Both the position numbers and the translations under genes were made by a program. This document shows, one piece after another, positions 1-10,621 of a stretch of 64,000 bases of DNA. Below the pieces are notes generated by a model. It did no database searches, was not told the DNA's origin, and was given only the letters and a program-made list of their open reading frames with translations. Position 1 is the stretch's first letter. Each line of letters starts with the position of its first letter. Where the stretch lies: the NCBI GenBank assembly GCA_039720395.1, contig CM077834.1:248001-312000 (forward strand), given 5' to 3'. The stretch is from Liquidambar formosana (taxonomy: Eukaryota > Streptophyta > Magnoliopsida > Saxifragales > Altingiaceae).

Positions 1-573
1 CATATTTTTCTTGAAAGGAAACTTAGGGTTTACCATAGGCCTCTATTAGGTTATAACCCTATTCCCTATCGAACTACGTGGACTTTGATCCATGTACTTC
101 CATACATGGTACGTAGGCGCTCTTTGTGAGGTTCAAGTCTGCCCTAGGATACTAAGTATCCTAGGTTTTCTCTCCCCTCTTTCTCTTTTCTGTTTTTTGT
201 TGATTTATTCGCTTATATGGATGAATGAATGGATGATATGCATGCTGTCTTTAGATGATAATTGATGATTTGTATGTGTTTAAGACTTTGATTTAGCCCA
301 ATTAAATTAAGAGACCGTTTAGGGCGATTTGGGTGCCTATAGGCTTTGCCTAGAACCTTCCCATATCGTAACTTAGCCTCCGAATTCATAATCTTTGGTT
401 TCCAAAAGACTTTTCGCCTTTCCACTTTTAAACATAGAGTCATTCAATTGTTTTCTTAAAACAAACTGTTTTTAGGGTTTTCCTTGTTTCCTTTAAAAAA
501 TAAGGTGGCGACTCCTTTTTCTTTTTCAAACCATTTCTTTTCAATCCTTGTGGGCCACTTTCCGGGGTCCACA
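1..573 (+). repeat. 3' end of the 5' LTR (Tat element)
   Basis: This stretch is nearly identical to about 24717-25289, the end of the 3' LTR, and ends in the same GGTCCACA just before a primer-binding site. Only the last 573 bases of an LTR of about 3.1 kb lie in the window. A few substitutions and small indels separate the two copies. Confidence 0.9.
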
Positions 574-576
574 GTT

Positions 577-594
577 TGGCGACTCCACTAGGGA
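577..594 (+). other. Primer-binding site of the Tat element
   Basis: TGGCGACTCCACTAGGGA starts three bases after the LTR end. The second copy at 25292 reads TGGCGACTCCACTGGGGA. A TGG start close behind the LTR is what a tRNA 3' CCA end would pair with. I cannot name the tRNA with confidence. Confidence 0.7.
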
Positions 595-1331
595 TTTGTG
601 GGCTAGACTCTATATAATTTGATTGGGCTAAGTTAATGTCTTATGTTAATTAAAATCAATCACATTGCATCCGCTTGATTGTGTGCTTTCATTTATTGCA
701 TTGTGTGCGCAAACTCTTGCATGCTTGGATCGATGTCCCTCGATGTATCCTTACCACTGATGGGCCTGGCCTCAACCTTGGTTTTTTTGATTCCATGTGT
801 TGGGGTGAAAGCTATCAACCTCTCTTGCCAAGTACCCTTAGGCTTGCCCTTGGGTATATTAAATGAGTTAATTACGTACTGCTAGACCCACGCAGCATTC
901 CTGATGCCACATGTGGTTAGGTATAAAGATTGCTCAAGCAAGTGAAGGACCCCAGCCTACCCTTATCATTAGTCCATATAGACAGACTTGTAGGGCACTA
1001 TGGGTTCACCCTTATGCACCCACATTTGTTTGTAATGATATCATAACTGTGTTTGTGATGTGCTTAATGAACATTTAATAAGAGAGCCTTTGCACCCTAT
1101 ATCCTTAATACGTACCGTTCACCCATGACCCTTGCAAAGGTGACTGGATTAAAAGCGACTAATTGAGTATATATGGCGTGAAGTCATTGAGACAAATATG
1201 GAAGCTTAGGACATACCCTTAGGTTGAGAGACTGATTGTTCCCTTTTATAGAGGAGTGAGAGGACGTACTGGCTTGGATCCGCGACTAGCAAGGGCGCTT
1301 AGTGAAGATTGATCCTACCAACCAGTCAGAT
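595..1331 (+). other. Tat leader between PBS and gag, no gene seen
   Basis: This is the untranslated leader of the Tat element, repeated with small differences at about 25311-26035. Short open frames here are not conserved as proteins between the two copies, because length differences shift the frame. I see no RNA gene. Confidence 0.6.
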
Positions 1332-2146
1332 ATGGCCGACGAAGCAACTAGTGAAGGGGGTTTTGATGTTGAGACTTGTTTGAAGGCTATCATGACCAAG
1401 CTTGATTACACCGCTGATGTTTCCGAGAGAACATTGAAAATGGCCCAAGATATCCAACATAAGATGTCGGAACCCGAACAGAATAATGGTCGTACCCCAG
1501 GGGATAACACCGAAGATGGGACTCAGTCTGGAGAAGGCACTAAGACTAATGAAGGAGGAAGTACTAAGCCCAAGGGAAGTGAACCACCTAAAATTTGTAA
1601 CCTAGAAGGGGGAAGTAAGGGGAAGACTTCTGATACAGATTCTATGTTGGTTAGCAAGGTAGAAGTGTTGGAGAGAACTATAAAAGGAATCCGTAGGACA
1701 GATGACATAGTGGATGTACGTACCCTATCTTTGTTTCCTCAAGCTCGTATCCCATTACAATTTAAGATGCCAGAATTAGAAAAGTTTGATGGAACGGGTT
1801 GCCCCAAGACCCATTTGAAGATGTATGTACGAGCTATGCACTCTCGAGGAGCGACAAATGAACTCTTGGCCCAAATGTTCCATGAAACCTTAGCCACTTC
1901 TGCCTTAAAGTGGTTCCTAGCCTTGGATGAGAATAGAACCCGGACTTGGGAGGACATATGTAATGAGTTATCGGAGCACTACAAGTACAACACTGAGGTG
2001 GATGTCACAAGAAGGGACCTAGAGACCACGAAATAAGGAGCTAATGAGACTTTCTCTGGTTTCATTACAAGGTGGAGCAAAAGGCCTCGAAAATGACAGA
2101 TAGACCGAATGAGGAAGATTAGATTCAGTTGGTGGTTTAGAACCTA
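1332..2146 (+). pseudogene. Tat gag, N-terminal part, broken
   Basis: The likely start is the ATG at 1332 (MADEATSEGG); the open frame extends slightly upstream only without an ATG. A low-complexity Gly/Thr/Lys-rich N-terminus is followed by the plant retrotransposon gag core, seen as FKMPELEKFDGTGCPKTHL and ALKWFLALDENRTRTWEDIC, which would form the capsid. The frame is cut by TAA at 2034-2036 inside the gag core. Further gag sequence continues out of frame until about 2147, so there is at least one nonsense change and a frameshift. In an intact element this part would be fused to the following frame. Gag identity is clear, function is lost. Confidence 0.8.
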
Positions 2147-4906
2147 TTGCCGGTGTATCACAAGCACCTCTTTGTTCACTATTTTCCTAATTTCAAGGCT
2201 CTTATCGGAGCAGGTACACAAGTTGAGGATGCTATTGCCGATGGGTCAATCAAGACAGAAGAAGTCCAAAGGAGTCGCAGGCCGAACTTTGTTGGGAAAA
2301 ACAATGCCGAGGTCAATGCCATAACCCAACCCACTCAACCTATCTCCCTAAATGACACCAACCCACCTCGCCAATTTACCGAGTTGCATATGCCACTTGA
2401 GAAAGTGCTTGAAAAGCTAAAAAGCCGAGGCTTGTTGAAACCTCTTGACCCAAGACCACCACCAAACCCTTTGCCTAAGAACTACAATGAGAATGAATAC
2501 TGCAAATTCCACCAAACCAAAGGCCACTCAACCAACCGTTGCTATCGCCTCAAGCATGAGATCCAAGACTTACTTGACAAACAAATCATCTCACCACTAA
2601 CTCCTCCAAATCACTCAAATGTCACCCAAAATCCACTTCCCTCTCATAATTCACCCAACTCCATAAATGCCATTGAAGCCGACCCATCTCGACCTTGCCT
2701 ACCTATAAGACAATATACCCCATTACCCATGTCCTTGACCCAAGCCTTTTATCAATGTTGTGACAAAGGCCTTATCATACCTCACCCCCCAAAACCAAGA
2801 CCCCAAACACCCCATCAATATTGCCAATACCATTGTGTACCCGGCCATAATACCAAAGATTGTGTTATGTTGAAAAAGATTGTTCAAGATCTCATTGACC
2901 AAAAGACCCTGCAATTGCCAAAGAAGTCCATCCAACAGCAGTTAAGAGAAAGGTATGAAGTGGGAGACCCTCGACTGGGGTTATTGGGAGAACCTTTGGG
3001 GAAGTTTGATTACTATATGCTTTATCCTGATCCGTTGCCAAGTGAGCCCATAATTCCTACTGGTTGGGATGATATACCTGAAGAAGTACAGATGGAGGAC
3101 ATTGACATGATTAAATGGGATGACCTAATGGGTGGCATAAATGAGATTGATGACATATGGGCTAGTGATGAAGAAGTAGACCATATGACAAGAGGGGACC
3201 GCCATTTCAAGCCTTTGCACTTGGAGTCTAATAATCCACTGGGTGAGTTAGATAAGCGCCTTGATGTTCAGGAGGAAAAGGATGAAGTACTTAGACAATT
3301 GAAGAAGACCAATGCCAATATCACTATCTGGGGCTTGCTTATGGCCTCTCACAAACACAGACAGACAGTGCTAAAGTTGTTAAACCAGATACAGGTTCTG
3401 ATTGATTTGTCTCCTGAGGGATTAGTGAATCTAGTAAACCCTGCTCCAAAGAATTCCACTATAGTGTTCACAGAGGCTGACTTACCTAAGAGTGGGCCAA
3501 GTCACTCCCAAGCTTTGCACATAACTGTTGACACCATGGGGAAAAGGGTCCCCACGGTCTTAATTGATAATGGCTCCACACTGAATGTATGTTCCTTGAG
3601 AACTGCAACCGTTTTGGGCTTGGGGTCCACTGATTTCACTCCATCCGGGCAGACAGTGAGAGCATATGATAATACCCGTAGAGAAGTAATTGGGGTGATC
3701 ACTTTACCTCTAATCATAGGACCTACGGAGTTTAGAGTGGAGTTTCAGGTCTTGGATGTGCCGTCGTGTTTTAATTTGTTATTGGGAAGGCCTTGGATTC
3801 ATCCTGCTAGAGCTGTACCATCGTCCTTGCACCAAAAGGTAAAGTTCCCTCATGAGGGAGCCATTGTTACGCTTCAAGGGAACTATGATTTGAAAATGGC
3901 GGGAGTACCCGTATGTGAAATAAAACCAGAATCAGTTGAGATACCCTTGTCTGGGTTTGAGTATGTGCAATGTATAGAAAAGGAATTGGAAAAGGAAGAA
4001 TTGATACCCCTTGACTATTGTCCCCATGGTAATATACATATTGGTGAGATAATGCGTAGAATGAATTTCTTTCCGGGTATGGGCCTAGGGCATTGCCAAC
4101 AAGGAATCCCCCATTCTATTCAAAGTCATGTGGTTTCCTACACTTTTGGGTTAGGATATGAGCCCACCAAGAATGACTATGTAGAAATGACAAGGAGGAA
4201 TAAGGAAAAGGGAAAGGCCAGAGCAGAAGGAAGAGTGCTAGACTTTAAGATCTCACCATATAGGCCGACTTTGAATGGCTATTTTATCAAGGAGGGGGAT
4301 GACTTCCTGTACTGTGGATTCCCAGAGCCTATGTTCAATCCAACAACCAAGATCAGAATCCCAGGGTTCGAGATTTTCTTCACCGAGTGGTATCCAATCA
4401 TCGCCAAAATGGTGGATGATGAAGCCATCAATGACAGTTATTGGGAGAAGAAAGAAGAAGATTGGGTAGAGCATATGGATTCTGAAGCCATGGTAACTGT
4501 GTTCCAAGATATGATTCTCACTATGGGGTTTGAATGTGTACAAGAGTTCAGAAAGGAAGAGCCATTATGCTATTGTACTTTTTACCCAAGTTCTGATCCA
4601 GCTTTGGCAGATAGAGATTTTTGTGACAAGTATTTTACAGAAGGGCCGAATCCTCGTAGCTTGACAAGTTGGTACAATTTTGTGGGAAGGAAGAAAGAAG
4701 ACTGGGTAGAACATATGGATACCAAGACTATAGTCACCATATTCCAAGATATGGTTCTTACTTTGGGAGAGTCAGCAGTAGAAGATTGCCAAGATTCGTC
4801 AGTTCACCTTGCAACCATGCCACTTCGCAATTGGTACCTAGAAGATGGCGCCATTACAGAGATCCTTGAGGAAGAAGATCATGACCTGCCTGATAGTAGC
4901 TTGTAG
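2147..4906 (+). CDS. Tat gag C-terminus, zinc knuckles, protease and G-patch-like segment
   Basis: An open frame of about 919 codons with no obvious ATG of its own; it continues the broken gag. In order it shows the end of gag (residues 1-60), two CCHC-like knuckles (YCKFHQTKGHSTNRCY near 118, YCQYHCVPGHNTKDC near 225), a retropepsin-type aspartic protease with the active-site loop LIDNGSTLNVC near 470, and a G-patch-like segment MRRMNFFPGMGLGHCQQG near 640. The C-terminus holds two similar blocks, EDWVEHMDSEAMVTVFQDM and EDWVEHMDTKTIVTIFQDM, which look like an internal duplication. The product would process Gag-Pol and package RNA. The frame ends just before a U-rich spacer that may be an intron. 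Confidence 0.8.
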   Translation: MPVYHKHLFVHYFPNFKALIGAGTQVEDAIADGSIKTEEVQRSRRPNFVGKNNAEVNAITQPTQPISLNDTNPPRQFTELHMPLEKVLEKLKSRGLLKPLDPRPPPNPLPKNYNENEYCKFHQTKGHSTNRCYRLKHEIQDLLDKQIISPLTPPNHSNVTQNPLPSHNSPNSINAIEADPSRPCLPIRQYTPLPMSLTQAFYQCCDKGLIIPHPPKPRPQTPHQYCQYHCVPGHNTKDCVMLKKIVQDLIDQKTLQLPKKSIQQQLRERYEVGDPRLGLLGEPLGKFDYYMLYPDPLPSEPIIPTGWDDIPEEVQMEDIDMIKWDDLMGGINEIDDIWASDEEVDHMTRGDRHFKPLHLESNNPLGELDKRLDVQEEKDEVLRQLKKTNANITIWGLLMASHKHRQTVLKLLNQIQVLIDLSPEGLVNLVNPAPKNSTIVFTEADLPKSGPSHSQALHITVDTMGKRVPTVLIDNGSTLNVCSLRTATVLGLGSTDFTPSGQTVRAYDNTRREVIGVITLPLIIGPTEFRVEFQVLDVPSCFNLLLGRPWIHPARAVPSSLHQKVKFPHEGAIVTLQGNYDLKMAGVPVCEIKPESVEIPLSGFEYVQCIEKELEKEELIPLDYCPHGNIHIGEIMRRMNFFPGMGLGHCQQGIPHSIQSHVVSYTFGLGYEPTKNDYVEMTRRNKEKGKARAEGRVLDFKISPYRPTLNGYFIKEGDDFLYCGFPEPMFNPTTKIRIPGFEIFFTEWYPIIAKMVDDEAINDSYWEKKEEDWVEHMDSEAMVTVFQDMILTMGFECVQEFRKEEPLCYCTFYPSSDPALADRDFCDKYFTEGPNPRSLTSWYNFVGRKKEDWVEHMDTKTIVTIFQDMVLTLGESAVEDCQDSSVHLATMPLRNWYLEDGAITEILEEEDHDLPDSSL

Positions 4907-5107
4907 GTTCCCTAATTAGAGTCTTTCTTGCTTTCAATAAAGTGTGTCCGCCTATACCACTCTGTGGAGTTAGGAGTCGTTTCATACTTGTGGCACCAAA
5001 TTTTGTTTCCTTCTTTATCTCGAAGTTTGTGTCTTTTTGTTAGTTCCTTTAATGAAGTTTGTTTCTTTTATATATTGCTTGCAGTGTTTCTTTCCTCTCT
5101 TCTATAG
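4896..5107 (+). other. Candidate intron between gag-pro and RT
   Basis: The gag-pro frame ends at TAG 4904-4906 and the RT frame resumes about 150 bases later in another frame. A GT at 4896 (after codon position 1) and an AG at 5106-5107 (before codon position 2) have matching phases, so removing 4896-5107 would fuse the frames. The spacer is T-rich with another TTGCTTGCAG acceptor-like site. Ogre-type Tat elements are known to splice an intron at this place. The donor context is weak and no transcript evidence is available. Confidence 0.4.
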
Positions 5108-6684
5108 ATATTTATGGCATGGATATAGATCCTAGGAATGACGTCCCCCCGGAGCTCGTCGAGCAAAGGAAAAGGGGTGTCACCGAACCTAACATGGATG
5201 AATTGGAATCAATCAATTTAGGGACAAATGAATTGCCAAAGATAATTAAAATTGGGATAACCCTCTCGCCACTTGAAAAAGAAAAGCTGATAACCCTCTT
5301 AAAGGCCAACATAACAGCCTTTGCATGGTCTTATGAAGACATGCCCAGCATAGATCCTGACATTGTGCAGCATTTCATCCCCAGTAATCCCCTTAAAAAG
5401 CCAGTAAAGCAAAAATTGAGAAGGTTAAAACCTGAATGGGCATTGAAGGTAAAGGAAGAAGTAACCAAGCAACTGGACGCAGGGTTCCTACAGGTTGTGG
5501 AGTATCCCGAGTGGTTATCTAATATAGTGCCGGTACCTAAAAAGGACGGGAAAGTAAGGATGTGTGAAGACTTTCGAGATCTTAATGCAGCAAGTCCTAA
5601 GGATGATTTTCTGTTGCCTCATATCGATGTGTTAGTGGACAGTACTGTAGGACATGCGCTTCTTTCTTTTATGGATGGGTTCTCTGGATACAATCAGATA
5701 AAGATGGCGCCGCAGGATATGGAGAAAACAGCCTTTATCACACAGTGGGGAACATATTGCTACAAAGTGATGCCCTTCGGTTTGAGAAATGTCGGGGCTA
5801 CCTATCAGAGAGCTGCGACAACCTTGCTACATGATATGGAGGTAGAAGTGTATGTGGACGACATGATCGTGAAGTCCGTGGATCGAGAAGGACATTTCAT
5901 GGCATTGGAAAGGTTCCTAGAACGAGCAAAGAAGTATCATCTCTGTTTGAATCCACAGAAATGCGCCTTTGGTGTCACTGCAGGCAAGTTATTAGGGTTC
6001 ATGATTACTCAGAGAGGAATCGAGGTTGATCCAGGGAAAATCAAAGCTATTGTAGAGATGGAGCCGCCTAGCACAGAAAAGCAGATTCGAGGGTTTCTAG
6101 GGAGAATTCAGTACATAAGCAGGTTTATTGCTAACTTGACTATGGTGTGTGAACCGATTTTCAAATTGCTTAAAAGAGGTGTGACGAAGGTATGGAACGT
6201 AGAATGTCAAGAGGCTTTTGAGACTATTAAAAGGTATTTGAGTAATCCACCAATTCTAGTTCCTCCACGACAAGGTGAGCCATTATTGTTATACTTGACG
6301 ATCACTGAAACCGCGACGGGAGCTATGCTAGCTCAGTACCTCGAGGGGTCAAAGAAGGAGAATGCCATTTATTACCTAAGCAAGAAGATGACAGACTACG
6401 AGGTGAAGTATAATGCCATAGAAAAGGCTTGTGTGGCTTTGGTGTGGGTAACTCAAAAACTCCGTCACTATATGGTGTCTTATGAGGTTTTCTTAATAAG
6501 TCGTATGGATCCACTGAAGTATTTGATAGAAAGGCCGGTTTTATCCTATAGAACTGCTCGTTGGTCGATTCTCCTCAATGAATTCGACATAAAGTATGTA
6601 ACGCAGAAGTCAGTGAAAGGAAGTGTCATTGCAGATTACTTGGCTAGCTGCCCTGTGGGATCATCAGAACAATTCAATGCTTAA
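5059..6684 (+). CDS. Tat reverse transcriptase and first RNase H
   Basis: About 540 codons without an ATG at the beginning, as expected for a pol segment joined to gag-pro by splicing or polyprotein translation. Visible RT motifs are YPEWLSNIVPVPKKDGKVRMC, DFRDLNAASPKD, LLSFMDGFSGYNQIKM, MPFGLRNVGATYQRA and the catalytic YVDDMIVKS. The following connection and RNase H segment has the usual LSKKMTDYEVKYNAIEKACVA and ends near VIADYLAS. It would copy element RNA into DNA in cytoplasmic particles. TAA at 6682-6684 interrupts the frame, but the same frame continues with the second RNase H, so the stop looks like a mutation. Confidence 0.88.
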   Translation: MFLLYIACSVSFLSSIDIYGMDIDPRNDVPPELVEQRKRGVTEPNMDELESINLGTNELPKIIKIGITLSPLEKEKLITLLKANITAFAWSYEDMPSIDPDIVQHFIPSNPLKKPVKQKLRRLKPEWALKVKEEVTKQLDAGFLQVVEYPEWLSNIVPVPKKDGKVRMCEDFRDLNAASPKDDFLLPHIDVLVDSTVGHALLSFMDGFSGYNQIKMAPQDMEKTAFITQWGTYCYKVMPFGLRNVGATYQRAATTLLHDMEVEVYVDDMIVKSVDREGHFMALERFLERAKKYHLCLNPQKCAFGVTAGKLLGFMITQRGIEVDPGKIKAIVEMEPPSTEKQIRGFLGRIQYISRFIANLTMVCEPIFKLLKRGVTKVWNVECQEAFETIKRYLSNPPILVPPRQGEPLLLYLTITETATGAMLAQYLEGSKKENAIYYLSKKMTDYEVKYNAIEKACVALVWVTQKLRHYMVSYEVFLISRMDPLKYLIERPVLSYRTARWSILLNEFDIKYVTQKSVKGSVIADYLASCPVGSSEQFNA

Positions 6685-7091
6685 TTCCCCGATGAGGATG
6701 TCCTTGAAATCAGAAAGAAGGTTTGGAAGGTATATTTCGACGGAGCTGCAAACAAAAGAGGGTATGGGATAGGAGTTCTACTGGCCTCACCTGAAGAAGC
6801 ATTCACACCCTTGGCGGTTAAGTTAGGGTTTGAAGCAACCAACAACATTGCCGAGTATGAAGCTTGCATCCTTGCGTTGGAAGCTGCACTAGAATTAGGG
6901 ATCAAAGAGTTGGAGGTTTTCGGAGATTCAGCACTGATTATTTGCCAGATAAAAGGAGAGTGGAAGACTCGTGATGAAAAGCTGCTACCGTATCATGCCT
7001 ACTTAGAAGCCTTAACTAAGGAATTTGTGGAAATAAGTTTAATTATTTGTCAAGAAATAAGAATCAGTTCGCTGATGCTTTGGCAATTCTA
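6685..7091 (+). pseudogene. Tat second (archaeal-type) RNase H
   Basis: It directly follows the RT frame after a single stop. Motifs of the archaeal/plant-type RNase H are visible: VYFDGAANKRGYGIGVLL with the first catalytic Asp, NNIAEYEACILALEAALELG with Glu, and LEVFGDSALIICQIKGEW with the next Asp. This extra domain is an established mark of Tat elements. A frameshift near 7045-7060 moves the end of the domain (a frame reading QFADALAILAS) into the frame used by integrase. Confidence 0.8.
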
Positions 7092-8453
7092 GCTTCTATG
7101 GTAGAAATACCTGATGGTGGGAATGTAAAACTGTTGGTGATAGAATGTAGAGAAAGACCCGTGTACTGCTGCTCTATTCGAGAAGGAGAGGTGAGAGATG
7201 GCCATCCTTGGTACCATGACATCATGAAGTTCATCGAGGAAAGGGAATATCTGGAAGGAGCATCCCGCGTGGATAGGAGAACACTAAGGAAGTTGGCAAG
7301 TCACTATGTTTTGTGTGGAGAAAAGCTATACCGGAGGTCATACGACGGGGTCCATCTGTTATGTGTCACCGAAGAAGAAGCCGAACATCTTATTAGTGAA
7401 ATCCATGACGGAGTTGGAGCACCGCACATGAATGGTTATATGCTAGCTAAGAAAATCATGAGGTTGGGCTATTATTGGTCTACAATGGAGAGAGATTGCC
7501 ATGCACATGTCAAGAAGTGTCATAAGTGTCAGGTCTTTGCTAATGGACAACACTTGCCTTCCATGCCTTTGACAAGCATGTCGTCGCCATGGCCATTTGC
7601 AGTATGGGAAATAGATATAATTGGGCAAATTAAGCCAAAAGCCTCCAATGGGCATGAATACATCTTGGTAGCTATTGATTACTTCACTAAGTGGGTAGAG
7701 GTAGCATCTTTTAAGACCCTGAATGCTAAGAAGGTAGCGCAGTTCATACAACTCAACATTATTTATAGGTATGGGGTACCCCATGAGATTATTTCAGACA
7801 ATGGTCAGCACTTTCAGAAAGAAACCAATGAGCGTTTACAGAAATACAACATAGTGCACTACCTTTCCTCCCCTTATCGTCGGCAGACTAATGGAATAGT
7901 AGAGGCCGCCAACAAAAATGTTAAGAAGATACTACAGAAAACAGCTGACACTTACACTGATTGGCATGAGAAGTTACCCTTAGCCTTGTGGGGCTATAGA
8001 ACATCCGTAAGATCGTCAACAGGGGCTACCCCTTATTCTTTGGTGTATGGGATGGAGACTGTTTTGCCTATTGAGTTGGAGGTACTGTCACTACGGGTTG
8101 CCATGGAGAGTCAGATAGCAGAAGCGGATTGGGTTAAGAACCGTTATGATGAGTTGGCATTGCTAGATGAAAGGTGATTGAGGGCCTTGTATCATGTGCA
8201 GGGACATCAGCGAAGGGTTACAAGAGCATTCAACGAGCATGTCAGAGACCGAGGTTTGAAGAAAGGGGATTTGGTGTTAAAAGAAATCAGAGCCCCAATT
8301 TTTGATCCACGAGGAAAGTTCAAGCCAAGTTGGGGTGGCCCGTATGTCATTAAAGAGATATTGCCAGCAGGGGCTATTCGCCTCATGGATTTGGATGGGA
8401 TTGAGTTCGCTCGTCCTACCAACTTAGATCAATTGAAGAAGTATCATGTGTAA
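7047..8453 (+). pseudogene. Tat integrase
   Basis: The N-terminal HHCC zinc-binding motif is seen in HDGVGAPHMNGYMLAKK and CHAHVKKCHKCQVF. The catalytic core follows with WEIDIIGQIKP (D), EIISDNGQHF (D) and GIVEAANKNVKKIL (E). The C-terminal part has GDLVLKEIRAP, FKPSWGGPYVIKEI and ends DQLKKYHV at TAA. An in-frame TGA at 8175-8177 splits it into two open pieces of 376 and 91 codons. In an intact element it would insert the cDNA into the chromosome. All sense coding ends here; the two following genes are on the other strand. Confidence 0.87.
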
Positions 8454-8789
8454 GGCCTGCTAGGTTGAAAACCCATAAGGGCAGCCTAGGCAAAAGTTAA
8501 GGCATTTGAACTACGAGGACCTGATTCCCCATTCTTAAAGAAAAAAAAAAAGAAAAAAAGAGAAAAAAAGAAGAAAAGAGAAAAAAAGAAAGAAAAAAGA
8601 AAAAATGATGGGGATACGTAGGCAACCCATAAAGTTACCTTGGGTGCGATCCAAACAACACCACAACAACAAATCTCAAAATTAAATTATTATTGGCAAT
8701 TCATTTAGAACTAATTGATTGACATAGCAATTTATTGGTGTTAAATAAAGAACTATTGACATGCCATGGATATCCTATTTTTCGAGTCT
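8454..8789 (+). other. Purine tract after integrase, no gene
   Basis: About 8538-8604 is almost pure A/G on the + strand, followed by AT-rich sequence. It lies at the junction between the sense pol genes and the convergent antisense genes. It may act as a transcript end or internal polypurine tract, which I cannot tell apart. Confidence 0.4.
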
Positions 8790-10078
8790 TCAAGTCCTTT
8801 TGATTTTCTTCATAGTCTCTTGGTTTGCTTTCTTCTCTCTTCTTTCAAGTCTTCGCTTCTTTCGCAAGTCATGGGCATGTGCTGCTTCTATTGCCTCCAA
8901 AATGTCTTCCCTGCAAAATCCAAGTCTTGTGTCCTTGATAAGGTCATAAATTCTTTCCTTGCGTATAGTCTCTCTTTCACCCAAGCTAGTCTTCAACTAT
9001 GTCTCGTATTCAGGGTTCAGGACATAAGGTCCATCGGTGTTTTCAATATGAATCAGTTTCAGTTGGTCAGTCCATCTAGTCTTGGGCCACTTAACCTACT
9101 GTGGGGCCCACAGGTTCAATAGAATGATCAAATACCATGGAAGTAGGTATGGTTTGCATGGCACCCATCTGACGAAGGATTCTTGAAGTCCAATAGAAGG
9201 AAGTTGATCTCAAACCCATGAGCTTGACCATAGCACACCTAGAAGTTCGGCGAAGAATTTGTTCCTTGCATCCCCATAAGAAGACAAACCACTTAATGTT
9301 TCGCCATGAGAGTGTTTGGAAGTAGCCTAACCATTCCCTCAAAGAAAATTGACCAGGGAATTCAACTCGACGGCAACAATAATGTTGAGATTTGTATGGA
9401 TTAATGGTGGTAGGAGATAAGAAGTTAAGCCTTTCGAGAAGCCACATCTGCAGTAGAATGGGGCTCCCTCGTTGTTGGTCTTGTGGATTATCATGAACTT
9501 TGTCTAAGCTATTGAGGGTTTCAGCTAGCACCATGGGAATCAGGTTGTGATGTTTGAGAAGAAAGGGTATCAGTTCACATATTTGAATAGGGACATAGAG
9601 AGTCCCCGTGGAGATAAGGAAGCGACTAATCAAGCAAAAAGCAAAAGCGTGTTGAGTATTAAGGTTGAAATTCAGGGTACCTTTGCTATCATGAGCCAAA
9701 AAGGAAGTTGCTATTTCCATGAGATTCACCATGTGATCCTTCACAAATATGGAGGCCTCTTGTTGAGAAATCCCGAGGAAATTGGAGAAAAAAGTTAAGT
9801 AACTTGAGCGTGGGGTAAGGAAGATGAAAGGTCCTACAAGGTGAAACTCTATACAAAGCGCAGAATTCTTCTATTTTTGGGCATAGTTCTTCGTAGTTGA
9901 AATGGAATACATGAAGTTGGGGATCCCAAAAATATGTAGCAGCAGTAAAAAGAGTGGTTTCAAGCCTCACATGCATCAAAGAGAACAACGGATCCAAGCA
10001 ATAACGCTTGAACTCCTTCTTTGCCTCCGCACTCATAACTTTTAGAAAATCACTTAAGAACTTGTCTAGGGCTTCCAT
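8790..10078 (-). pseudogene. Antisense DUF7745-like gene carried by the Tat element
   Basis: Starting from the ATG at 10078 the frame reads MEALDKFLSDFLKVMSAEAK, then ELCPKIEEFCALYRVSP. It shifts frame near 9800-9830 and continues with GSPILLQMWLLERLNF, SLREWLGYFQTLSWRNIKWF and ILRQMGAMQTIP, then shifts again near 9095. After a stop near 9005 a charged coiled-coil tail ends at 8790. The pattern resembles the plant DUF7745 family found in retroelements, whose function is not known; this assignment is from memory of the family. A TATA box lies about 50 bases upstream. It is an accessory gene, convergent with pol, now broken by at least three lesions. Confidence 0.6.
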
Positions 10079-10126
10079 AACTTGCTCTCAATGAATGTAA
10101 GTAGGGTTTGAGACCCCTTAGATGTG

Positions 10127-10134
10127 TTTTTATA
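10127..10134 (-). promoter_or_regulatory. TATA box of the antisense DUF7745-like gene
   Basis: On the minus strand the sequence reads TTCTATAAAAACACATC, a good plant TATA box about 50 bases before the ATG at 10078 and about 90 bases downstream of the GC-rich inverted repeat. This supports an independent antisense transcript. Confidence 0.5.
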
Positions 10135-10221
10135 GAAAAAAATTCGGAAATCCGTGTTTTGGAAGGAGGGAAATCGTCAAAATAGGAAGTTTCCTAAAAA
10201 ATAGGCAAAACACTGCTTTGG

Positions 10222-10290
10222 GCTCGGGTGACCACCCAGGCCTGGGCCCAGGCAGCTAGCCGCCCAACCCCAGGTGGTCACCCGAGGCCG
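10222..10290. repeat. GC-rich inverted repeat module, copy 1
   Basis: CTCGGGTGACCACC (10223-10236) is the exact reverse complement of GGTGGTCACCCGAG (10273-10286). The loop contains the palindrome CCCAGGCCTGGG. It stands out from the AT-rich surroundings. It lies upstream of the antisense DUF7745-like gene, and related copies occur at 13491 and 22867. Confidence 0.85.
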
Positions 10291-10621
10291 CCGCTCTGTT
10301 TCGCCTGTTTTTGCCCTATTGTGCCTTCGTTTGGCCCTTTTGTGATATTTTGACTCTTATGTGCTTGATTTAAGCCCATTTTTCACACAATACAATATTA
10401 TATTATTGCAATAAAGTTCAACAAAGATTCATCAAGTATCCAAAACAAAGAGTTCAAGGTTGGGAGTTGAAATTCCTAATTATTACATAACAAGAAGATA
10501 ATAAGTTCCAACATTCCTAACAAGAGGTGAGTAAAACTCAATGATTCCCCGTGGGCCTTCTCTTTCGACTTGACCCAGCTCCATCATGACCTGAACGAGG
10601 TACTCTAGGAGGGGGCATATC

